A stretch of DNA of 11,113 nucleotides from Aeolococcus sp035552595. GTDB lineage: Bacteria > Chloroflexota > Dormibacteria > Aeolococcales > Aeolococcaceae. The notes beneath the pieces were generated by a model that saw nothing but the letters and a program-made list of their open reading frames with translations, did no database searches and was not told where the DNA came from. The translations under genes and the position numbers were made by a program. Of this stretch, positions 1 through 6,692 are shown in pieces; the first letter of the stretch is position 1; the number at the start of each line of letters is the position of its first letter. The stretch spans positions 1-11,113 of the forward strand of contig DASZKZ010000007.1 of the NCBI GenBank assembly GCA_035552595.1, in the 5' to 3' direction.

Positions 1-160
1 GCCTGGAGCGCGTAGCTGCGCACGATGTCGCCGGCGCGGTGCGCCGACATCACCCCGATCTCCCAGCCGACGCCGTACGTGTCGAGGACGTCGCCGCACT
101 TGGACATCACCGCCAGGTCGGACTCGCTGCCGACCACGATCCCCACCATCAACTTCGCGC

Positions 161-164
<4 letters not shown>
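1..164 (-). CDS. purE: PurE, N5-carboxyaminoimidazole ribonucleotide mutase (N-terminal part, cut by window edge)
   Basis: PurE rearranges N5-carboxyaminoimidazole ribonucleotide to 4-carboxy-AIR in cytoplasmic purine synthesis, normally with PurK supplying the substrate. Only the first 54 or so codons are present. The translation begins MSAKLMVGIVVGSESD and continues to a VMSAHRAGD segment; these match the family's nucleotide-phosphate loop (G-S-x-S-D, residues 12-16) and the SAHR motif that carries the conserved active-site histidine. The ATG at 162-164 overlaps the purD TGA in an ATGA, and GGGAG lies about 5 nt upstream, so this start is preferred over the internal ATG at 147-149. The gene is the last visible member of the purine operon. 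Whether purK follows cannot be seen. The family assignment is secure despite the truncation. Confidence 0.9.
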
Positions 165-1441
<1,277 letters not shown>

Positions 1442-1452
1442 CGCCGTGCTGC

Positions 1453-3051
1453 CTACTCCCACTCGATGGTGGACGGTGGCTTGCTGGAGATGTCGTACAC
1501 GACCCGGTTGACGCCGCTCACCTCGTTGACGATGCGCCGGCTGATGGTGGCGAGCACGTCGTAGGGGATCTTGGCCCAGTCGGCGGTCATGCCGTCGTCG
1601 GACTCGACGATGCGGATGGCCACGACGTTGGCATAGGTGCGGTTGTCGCCCATCACGCCCACCGACGAGATCGGGGTGAGGATGGCGAAGCTCTGCCAGA
1701 CCTTGCGGTAGAGACCGCTGCGCTTGATCTCGTCGATGACCACCCAGTCGGCGGCGCGCAGCGTGTCGAGGCGCTCGGCGGTGACCTCGCCGATGATGCG
1801 GATGGCCAGCCCCGGTCCCGGGAACGGCTGGCGCCAGACCATGTCCTCGGGCAGCCCCAGTGCCAGGCCGACCTGGCGGACCTCGTCCTTGAAGAGGTAG
1901 CGGAGCGGCTCGACGAGCTGGAAGCGGAGGTCCTCGGGGAGGCCGCCGACGTTGTGGTGGGTCTTGATCTTCTGCGCGTTGTGGGTGTCGTGCGAGGTCG
2001 ACTCGATGACGTCGGGGTAGAGCGTGCCCTGGGCGAGGAAGTCGATGTCGCCGAGGCGGCGGGCCTCGCTGTCGAAGACCTCGATGAAGGTGCGCCCGAT
2101 GGCGCGGCGCTTCTCCTCGGGGTCGGTGACCCCGGCCAGCGCGGTCAGGAACCGGTCGGTGGCGTCGACGTGGATCAGGTCGATGTGGCGCTGGTGGCTC
2201 ATGATCTCGACGACGCGCTCGCCCTCGGCGCGGCGCAGCAGCCCGTTGTCGACGAAGACGCAGGTGAGCTGGTCGCCGATCGCCTGGTGCACCAGCGTCG
2301 CCGCCACCGCGGAGTCGACGCCGCCGCTGAGGGCGCAGAGCACGCGCCTGCCGCCGACGCGGGCGCGGATGTCGGCGACGGCCATCTCGATGAACGACGA
2401 CGGCTCCCACGTGCCCGCGCAGCCGCAGACGTCGATGAGGAAGTTGCGCAGGATCTCCCTGCCCAGCGGGGTGTGCACCACCTCGGGATGGAACTGGATG
2501 CCGTGGCGGCCGCCGGGGCCGGTGATGGCGGCGTGCGGGGAGTTGAGCGAGTGCGCCGCCGAGCGGAAGCCGGTGGGCAGCCGGCTGATCACGTCGGCGT
2601 GCGACATCCACACGTCGATCTCCGAGGGCAGCCTCTCGAAGATGCCGCTGCGCTCGTCGATGCTGATCGAGGCGTGGCCGTACTCACGGCGCACCGCGGG
2701 CTGCACCGCGCCACCGAGCTGGTGGGCGAGCAGCTGCATGCCGTAGCAGACCCCCAGGATGGGCAGGTTCAGGTCATAGATGGCGGGATCGGCGAGGGGA
2801 GCGCCGTCGTCGTAGACGGACGCGGGGCCGCCGCTGAAGATGAGCCCGCGCGGGGAGCGGCGGCGCACCTCGGCGGCGCTGATGGTGCCGGGCACCAGCT
2901 CGCAGTAGACGCGCGCCTCGCGCACCCGGCGGGCGATGAGCTGCGAGTACTGCGATCCGAAGTCGAGAACGAGGACGGTGTCCTGGGCGACGGCGGGATC
3001 CGCCGGCGCGATCGATTCCTGCTTGGGGATGACCGCCATCCCCCGGCTCAC
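1453..3051 (-). CDS. guaA: GuaA, glutamine-hydrolysing GMP synthase
   Basis: GuaA aminates XMP to GMP using ATP and glutamine, the last step of GMP synthesis. The 532-residue product has the full class: a class I glutamine amidotransferase domain (about 26-207) with nucleophile Cys102 in GVCYGMQ and His188/Glu190 in HPEV; an ATP-pyrophosphatase domain with P-loop SGGVDS at 242-247; and a C-terminal dimerisation domain ending PPSTIEWE, the typical family end. The start taken is GTG 3049-3051, which overlaps the upstream 58-codon ORF's TGA and follows a G-rich SD-like stretch. The same start position occurs in the duplicated copy of this junction. ATG 3037-3039, giving a product four residues shorter, is a possible alternative. 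The N-terminus carries about 20 residues of poorly conserved leader before the amidotransferase core. The stop lies 11 bp before purD. Confidence 0.97.
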   Translation of the reverse strand: MSRGMAVIPKQESIAPADPAVAQDTVLVLDFGSQYSQLIARRVREARVYCELVPGTISAAEVRRRSPRGLIFSGGPASVYDDGAPLADPAIYDLNLPILGVCYGMQLLAHQLGGAVQPAVRREYGHASISIDERSGIFERLPSEIDVWMSHADVISRLPTGFRSAAHSLNSPHAAITGPGGRHGIQFHPEVVHTPLGREILRNFLIDVCGCAGTWEPSSFIEMAVADIRARVGGRRVLCALSGGVDSAVAATLVHQAIGDQLTCVFVDNGLLRRAEGERVVEIMSHQRHIDLIHVDATDRFLTALAGVTDPEEKRRAIGRTFIEVFDSEARRLGDIDFLAQGTLYPDVIESTSHDTHNAQKIKTHHNVGGLPEDLRFQLVEPLRYLFKDEVRQVGLALGLPEDMVWRQPFPGPGLAIRIIGEVTAERLDTLRAADWVVIDEIKRSGLYRKVWQSFAILTPISSVGVMGDNRTYANVVAIRIVESDDGMTADWAKIPYDVLATISRRIVNEVSGVNRVVYDISSKPPSTIEWE

Positions 3052-3093
3052 ACCCCCATCCCGACGCGCTGTTCGCGCTGCTGCACCTTGTCC
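3048..3093 (-). repeat. Direct repeat copy A: duplicated guaB3 3' end, abutting guaA
   Basis: A 46-bp segment matches 3221-3266 with two differences. The core at 3052-3090 is 39 bp of exact identity with 3225-3263. Read on the minus strand it encodes KVQQREQRVGMGV followed by a stop, like the guaB3 end. Cyanobacterial GuaB3 proteins, as I recall them, end in a similar way (about TEGKVYQKAQQLGMGK), so the guaB3 copy is the source and this one the derivative, at least in coding content. It supplies the SD-like stretch and overlapping start now used by guaA. Confidence 0.95.
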
Positions 3094-3224
3094 CCACGGT
3101 GCTGGCGCACCGCGGGGTACCCCGACTCTTCAAGGGGCTGCGCCCCGTCGCACCGCACGGGCAGAGCCCGCGCTTCTGTGCGACTCCCCGCGGCAAGGGA
3201 CCCCAGCAGCGCCTGCAACGTCAT
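3048..3224 (-). CDS. Hypothetical 58-residue ORF between guaB3 and guaA, coupled at both ends
   Basis: This frame begins with an ATG overlapping the guaB3 TGA (ATGA at 3221-3224). It ends with a TGA overlapping the proposed guaA GTG start (GTGA at 3048-3051), so it bridges the two genes without untranslated DNA. Its last 13 residues, KVQQREQRVGMGV, are identical to the C-terminus of GuaB3 because the underlying DNA is duplicated. The first 45 residues (beginning MTLQALLGSLAAGS) resemble nothing I recognise and show no signal peptide, membrane helix or motif. Third codon positions are mostly G or C, but so is the whole region. The interior is dominated by inverted repeats, so translation may matter only for carrying ribosomes to guaA. 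It could equally be a chance frame in an inserted non-coding element. Confidence 0.3.
   Translation of the reverse strand: MTLQALLGSLAAGSRTEARALPVRCDGAQPLEESGYPAVRQHRGDKVQQREQRVGMGV
3092..3183 (-). other. Hairpin cluster inside the guaB3-guaA insertion (candidate structured RNA element)
   Basis: Three inverted repeats fill the DNA between the direct repeats. The first pairs 3092-3102 with 3107-3117 (11 bp, 4-nt loop). The second pairs 3134-3138 with 3142-3146 (5 bp, 3-nt loop). The third is nested: 3148-3153 pairs with 3178-3183, enclosing 3155-3162 with 3166-3173. The only imperfect positions in the first stem and in the inner third stem read A-C on the plus strand (3096/3113 and 3157/3171). 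They would be G-U wobbles in RNA transcribed from the minus strand, the direction of the operon. That asymmetry hints at an RNA function such as attenuation, processing or mRNA stability. It could also be a dispersed REP-like or MITE-like element. No poly-U tract follows, so it is not a standard terminator. Confidence 0.5.
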
Positions 3225-3266
3225 ACCCCCATCCCGACGCGCTGTTCGCGCTGCTGCACCTTGCCC
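3221..3266 (-). repeat. Direct repeat copy B: native 3' end of guaB3
   Basis: This is the partner of 3048-3093 in the same orientation, with a 173-bp offset. It encodes the last residues and stop of GuaB3. The two mismatches fall at the last Val codon (GTA here, GTG in copy A) and near the other edge (GGC against GAC). At the equivalent position copy B has ATGA, the start of the 58-codon ORF, and copy A has GTGA, the start of guaA. Confidence 0.95.
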
Positions 3267-4381
3267 TCCGTCTTGATGGACGGGGCGATGACCATCTCGG
3301 TGCGCTGGAAGTCCTGGATGGTGCGCGCCCCGCACACTCCCATCGAGCTCTTCAGCGCGCCCACCAGGTTCATGCTGCCGTCGTCGACGTGGGCGGGGCC
3401 GAAGAGGATCTCGGCGAGCCTGCCCTTGACGCCGGTGCGGATGCGCGTGCCCCGGGGCAGGTTGGGGTCGGGCGTGGCCATGCCCCAGTGGTTGCCGCCG
3501 CCGGCTGCCTCTGTTGCGGACGCGAAGATGGAGCCGATCATGACCGCGTCGGCGCCGCTGGCGAAGGCCTTGGCGACGTCGCCGCCGAGGCGCATGCCGC
3601 CGTCGGTGATGATGGCGACGCGCTCGCCGCTGCGGCGGAGGTGGTCGTCGCGAGCCGCGGCGCAGTCGGCGGTGGCGGTGACCTGGGGGACGCCGACGCC
3701 GAGCACGCCTCGGGTGGTGCACGCGGCCCCCGGCCCGACCCCGACGAGCAGGCCCTTGACGCCGGTGTCCATGAGCTCCAGCGCGGTGGCGTAGTCGACG
3801 CAGTTGCCGGCGACCACGGGGATGTCGAGCGAGGCGGTGAGCTCCTTGAAGTTGAGGTGCTTGTAGCTCTTGCTGACGTGGCGCGCGGTGAGCACAGTGC
3901 CCTGGACCACGAAGACGTCGGCTCCGGCCTCCTGCACGATGGGGGCGCGACGCTCCGCGCCGGCGGGAGTGGTCGACACCGCGACGGGCACGCCGGCGGC
4001 CTTGATCTCCTCGATGCGCTGCCCGATGAGGCCGTCCTGCACCGGCGCGGTATAGATCTTCTGGAGCAGGACGTTGATCTCCTGCGGCGTCGACTCGGCG
4101 ATGGAGTGGAGGACCTCGGTGGGGTCCTCGTAGCGGGTCTGGACGCCGTCGAGGTTGAGCACCGCGAGGCCACCGAGGCGGCCCATCTCCGAGGCGAAGC
4201 CGACGTCGACGACGCCGTCCATGGCCGCCGCCAGGAAGGGGATGGCGAACGTGGAGCCGTTGAGGGCGAAGCTCACGTCGATCTCGTCGGGGTTGATGGT
4301 GACCCGTCCGGGGACGAGCGCCACCTCATCGAATCCGTAGGCGCGCCGCGCCATCTTGCCCCTACCGAGCTCGATCTCCAT
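3221..4381 (-). CDS. guaB3: GuaB3-family IMP dehydrogenase-related protein (no CBS domains)
   Basis: The 386-residue product is a single TIM-barrel of the IMPDH/GMP reductase superfamily, expected to oxidise IMP to XMP with NAD+ in the cytoplasm. The start MEIELGRGKMARRAYG, the AMDGVVDVGF segment (53-62), the LDGVQTRYEDP segment (77-87) and the C-terminus TEGKVQQREQRVGMGV are typical of GuaB3. Catalytic Cys221 sits in GPGAACTTRGVLGVG (216-230), followed by the phosphate-binding DGGMRLGGD (260-268) and GADAVMIGS (276-284). The usual 110-120-residue Bateman (CBS pair) insertion of canonical GuaB is absent, so ATP/GTP control through that domain is not expected. The ATG at 4379-4381 has GGGGAGG about 4 nt upstream. 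It is the first gene of the purine operon. Some database entries call this family GuaB-related or putative GMP reductase, but the gene order favours IMP dehydrogenase. Confidence 0.93.
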   Translation of the reverse strand: MEIELGRGKMARRAYGFDEVALVPGRVTINPDEIDVSFALNGSTFAIPFLAAAMDGVVDVGFASEMGRLGGLAVLNLDGVQTRYEDPTEVLHSIAESTPQEINVLLQKIYTAPVQDGLIGQRIEEIKAAGVPVAVSTTPAGAERRAPIVQEAGADVFVVQGTVLTARHVSKSYKHLNFKELTASLDIPVVAGNCVDYATALELMDTGVKGLLVGVGPGAACTTRGVLGVGVPQVTATADCAAARDDHLRRSGERVAIITDGGMRLGGDVAKAFASGADAVMIGSIFASATEAAGGGNHWGMATPDPNLPRGTRIRTGVKGRLAEILFGPAHVDDGSMNLVGALKSSMGVCGARTIQDFQRTEMVIAPSIKTEGKVQQREQRVGMGV

Positions 4382-4403
4382 GCGGCCTCCCCAACATCAA
4401 GGC

Positions 4404-4412
4404 AGTGTAGCA
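4404..4412 (-). promoter_or_regulatory. Extended -10 promoter candidate for guaB3 and the purine operon
   Basis: On the minus strand the bases read TGCTACACT, fitting the TGnTAnnnT extended -10 pattern. Transcription would begin near 4397, leaving a leader of about 15 nt that just contains the strong GGGGAGG ribosome site before the ATG at 4381. No good -35 hexamer lies 16-18 bp upstream, as is common for extended -10 promoters. Assigned by pattern only. Confidence 0.45.
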
Positions 4413-4471
4413 GAGCACCGGCGCCGTCTGGTTCACCCAGCGCAGCATCTTGTACCTCTGTGCGACGGCGG

Positions 4472-4485
4472 CACCACATGTGGTG
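4472..4485. promoter_or_regulatory. Perfect 14-bp palindrome in the divergent guaB3/marR region
   Basis: The sequence CACCACATGTGGTG is an exact palindrome centred between 4478 and 4479. It lies 60-70 bp upstream of the proposed guaB3 -10 and about 75 bp upstream of the marR -10. This is a plausible position for a dimeric regulator acting on either divergent promoter. The cognate protein is unknown; a second MarR site or a purine-responsive regulator are both possible. Confidence 0.4.
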
Positions 4486-4527
4486 GTGAGGCTCGGGACG
4501 CGCCATGGCTCGATGTGTCAGGACGGT

Positions 4528-4559
4528 TACTACAGCCACGCGATATTACGGCTGTTGTA
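4528..4559. promoter_or_regulatory. Inverted repeat, candidate operator of the MarR regulator
   Basis: TACTACAGCC (4528-4537) and GGCTGTTGTA (4550-4559) are inverted copies with 9 of 10 positions matching, separated by 12 bp. The arm centres are 22 bp apart, about two helical turns, so the arms face the same side of DNA. The right arm overlaps the -10-like TACTAT at 4558-4563. A protein bound here would block marR-operon transcription, the usual autorepression arrangement of MarR proteins. The arms are wider apart than in the common 16-20-bp MarR palindrome. Confidence 0.5.
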
Positions 4560-4563
4560 CTAT
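4558..4563 (+). promoter_or_regulatory. -10 box candidate of the marR-MFS-MMPL operon (possibly leaderless)
   Basis: TACTAT matches the -10 consensus at four of six positions and lies 7 bp before the marR ATG at 4571. Transcription would start at or next to the initiation codon. This fits the absence of any Shine-Dalgarno sequence before that ATG and suggests a leaderless mRNA. No convincing -35 hexamer is visible at 17-18 bp spacing (GCCACG or AGCCAC). Confidence 0.4.
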
Positions 4564-4570
4564 CGCGCTG

Positions 4571-5020
4571 ATGAACCGACGCCGCGAGCTGCTCTCCCGC
4601 CTGGAACGGCTCGGGCCCGGCCTGCGCCGCCGCATGGGGGAATCGGAGCGCCACGACGATTTCCTCAAGCGCTTCGGCGGCGCGACGCTGTACCAGATGG
4701 GTGCGCTGCGCCACCTCGTCAAGCATGGCCCGCTCACCATGAACGAGCTCGCCGCGCGCATGGAGATCAGCCCCAGCTCGGCGACCCAGCTCGTCGACCG
4801 GCTCGTGCTCCACGGCCTGGCGGTGCGCAACCCCGATCCCGACGACCGCCGCGTGCTCCGTGTCGACGTCTCTGGACCCGCCAAGGAGGCGGTGCGCGAC
4901 TTCGAGAAGAACACCAGCAAGCGCCTCGAGTCGCTGGTGGCTCCGCTCACCGACGACGAGCTCGAGCTTCTCGCCTCGCTGGCGGAACGCGTGGTCAACG
5001 AGGAGGCCGCTCATGTCTGA
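4571..5020 (+). CDS. MarR-family winged-helix transcriptional regulator
   Basis: The 149-residue protein has the usual MarR size and layout: an N-terminal dimerisation helix, a winged helix-turn-helix at about 55-101 (LTMNELAARMEISPSSATQL, then LVDRLVLHGLAVRNPDPDD, RRVLRVDVS), and a C-terminal helix for dimer contacts. The D-D-R-R at 91-94 is the characteristic wing tip. Such proteins usually repress efflux genes and release DNA on binding small phenolic or other hydrophobic ligands. ATG 4571 is chosen because the conserved protein starts there. An in-frame ATG at 4505 would add 22 residues that do not look like MarR and would span the operator. Its stop overlaps the start of the downstream MFS gene by 8 bp, so it is almost certainly the operon's local regulator. 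Ligand unknown. Confidence 0.92.
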   Translation: MNRRRELLSRLERLGPGLRRRMGESERHDDFLKRFGGATLYQMGALRHLVKHGPLTMNELAARMEISPSSATQLVDRLVLHGLAVRNPDPDDRRVLRVDVSGPAKEAVRDFEKNTSKRLESLVAPLTDDELELLASLAERVVNEEAAHV

Positions 5021-6692
5021 GATGGCAGGGGTGACCGACGACTCCAACAGGACGGCGTATCTCGGTCATCGCCAGATCCTCACCGTGCTCGGCGCGCTCA
5101 TGCTGGGCATGCTGCTGGCGGCGCTGGACCAGACCATCGTGTCCACCGCGCTGCCCACCATCGTCGGTGACCTCGGTGGCCTCAACCACCTCTCCTGGGT
5201 GGTGACCGCCTACCTGCTGGCGGCGACCATCTCCACGCCGCTCTACGGCAAGCTCGGCGACCTCTACGGGCGCAAGCCCCTGTTCCAGTTCGCCATCGCC
5301 GTCTTCCTGGTGGGGTCGATGCTCTCCGGCCTCTCCCAGAACATGTTCGAGCTGATCGCGTTCCGCGCCATCCAGGGATTGGGCGCGGGCGGGCTGATGG
5401 TGGGCGCGCAGTCGATCATCGGCGACGTGGTGCCACCGCGAGAGCGCGGCAAGTACCAGGGCATGATGGGCGGGATCTTCGCTCTGGCCTCGGTCGCGGG
5501 CCCGCTGCTCGGCGGCTTCCTCACGGACAACGCCTCGTGGCGGTGGATCTTCTACATCAACGTCCCGCTCGGGGCGGTGGCGCTGGCGGTCACCGCCACC
5601 GCGCTGCCGGCGACGGCGCGCCGTGTCTCCCACAGCATCGACTGGCTGGGTGCGACGCTGCTGGCCGCGGGCACGGCATCGGTGATCCTGCTGGCCACCT
5701 GGGGAGGCACGCAGTACGCCTGGCTGTCGGCTCCCATCATCGTGCTCGCGGTCGTCGGCGCCGCCGTGCTGGTCACCTTCTTCGTGGTCGAGCGCCGCGT
5801 CGCCGAGCCGATCATCCCGCCCCGGCTGTTCCGCAGCCCCGTGTTCAACGTGGCCAGCGCGGTGGGGTTCGTGATCGGGTTCGCCATGTTCGGCGCCATC
5901 GTTTTCCTGCCGCTCTTCCTGCAGCTCGTCGACGGTGCCAGCGCCACCAGCTCCGGCCTCAACCTGCTGCCGTTGATGGTCGGCCTGCTGACGGCCTCGA
6001 TCGGCAGCGGCCAGCTGATCAGCCGCACCGGCCGCTACAAGATCTTCCCGGTCGCCGGCACCGCGCTCGCCGCCATCGCCATGCTGCTGCTCTCGACGCT
6101 GACACCGCAGACATCGCGCCTGCTGCTCTCCGTGTACATGGTCATCCTCGGCGCCGGCCTCGGCATGGTGATGCAGGTGCTCGTGCTGGCCGTGCAGAAC
6201 GCCGCGGATCGTCGTGATCTCGGCGTCGCCACCAGCTCCGCGACCTTCCTCCGCTCCATCGGAAGCTCGATCGGGGTGGCCATCTTCGGGGCCATCTTCA
6301 GCAGCCAGCTGGCCGCCAACCTGCGCCTCCACCTGCCCGCGAGCGCGCTGACCGGCAACCTCAACCCCAGCTCGCTGCAGGGCAACCCGGCGGCGCTGGC
6401 GAAGCTTCCCGCGGCGATCCACTCCGGCCTGGTCACGGCGGTGTCGGACTCTCTGCACGTGGTCTTCCTGACGGCGGTGCCGGTCCTGGTGGTCGCCTTC
6501 GTGATCACCCTCTTCCTGCGGGAGGTCCCGCTGGCGCCGCGTGCCCGGGCGACGGTGGCGGCAGGCGAGGGAATCGGCCTGGACGAGGCCGCGGAGGTGG
6601 TTCAGGCCACCGCCGGTGAGCACGAGCAACGGGAGAGCGAGCCTGCGCTGGCGGGCACCCGCCAACTCGACGACAGGGGAACCAGCCAATGA
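5013..6692 (+). CDS. MFS drug/solute exporter, DHA2 family (EmrB/QacA-like, 14 helices)
   Basis: The 559-residue integral membrane protein probably exports a drug or small hydrophobic solute by proton antiport. Helix 1 ends in LDQTIVSTALPTI (38-50), the DHA2 motif D1. GKLGDLYGRKP (79-89) is motif A in the first cytoplasmic loop, RAIQGLGAGG (118-127) is motif B with its conserved arginine, and GIFALASVAGPLLGGFLTD (154-172) followed by WRWIFYINVPLG is motif C, the antiporter signature. The hydrophobic pattern and the length fit 14 helices. About 50 hydrophilic, Glu/Ala-rich residues follow the last helix. ATG 5013 is preferred: GGAGG lies 6 nt before it inside marR, and the upstream open frame is a marR shadow. 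Its stop overlaps the MMPL start in an ATGA. The substrate cannot be inferred. Confidence 0.94.
   Translation: MSEMAGVTDDSNRTAYLGHRQILTVLGALMLGMLLAALDQTIVSTALPTIVGDLGGLNHLSWVVTAYLLAATISTPLYGKLGDLYGRKPLFQFAIAVFLVGSMLSGLSQNMFELIAFRAIQGLGAGGLMVGAQSIIGDVVPPRERGKYQGMMGGIFALASVAGPLLGGFLTDNASWRWIFYINVPLGAVALAVTATALPATARRVSHSIDWLGATLLAAGTASVILLATWGGTQYAWLSAPIIVLAVVGAAVLVTFFVVERRVAEPIIPPRLFRSPVFNVASAVGFVIGFAMFGAIVFLPLFLQLVDGASATSSGLNLLPLMVGLLTASIGSGQLISRTGRYKIFPVAGTALAAIAMLLLSTLTPQTSRLLLSVYMVILGAGLGMVMQVLVLAVQNAADRRDLGVATSSATFLRSIGSSIGVAIFGAIFSSQLAANLRLHLPASALTGNLNPSSLQGNPAALAKLPAAIHSGLVTAVSDSLHVVFLTAVPVLVVAFVITLFLREVPLAPRARATVAAGEGIGLDEAAEVVQATAGEHEQRESEPALAGTRQLDDRGTSQ

Noticed and set aside
2936..4489. 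517-codon plus-strand open frame antisense to guaB3
   Set aside because: Antisense of a well-conserved enzyme gene, with no ribosome site or recognisable domain.
4382..4570. Purine riboswitch or other leader RNA ahead of guaB3
   Set aside because: The likely leader is only about 15 nt, and no purine-aptamer core or three-way junction pattern is visible in the region.
4995..6689. 564-codon minus-strand open frame antisense to the MFS gene
   Set aside because: His/Gln/Arg/Asp-rich shadow of a membrane-protein gene.
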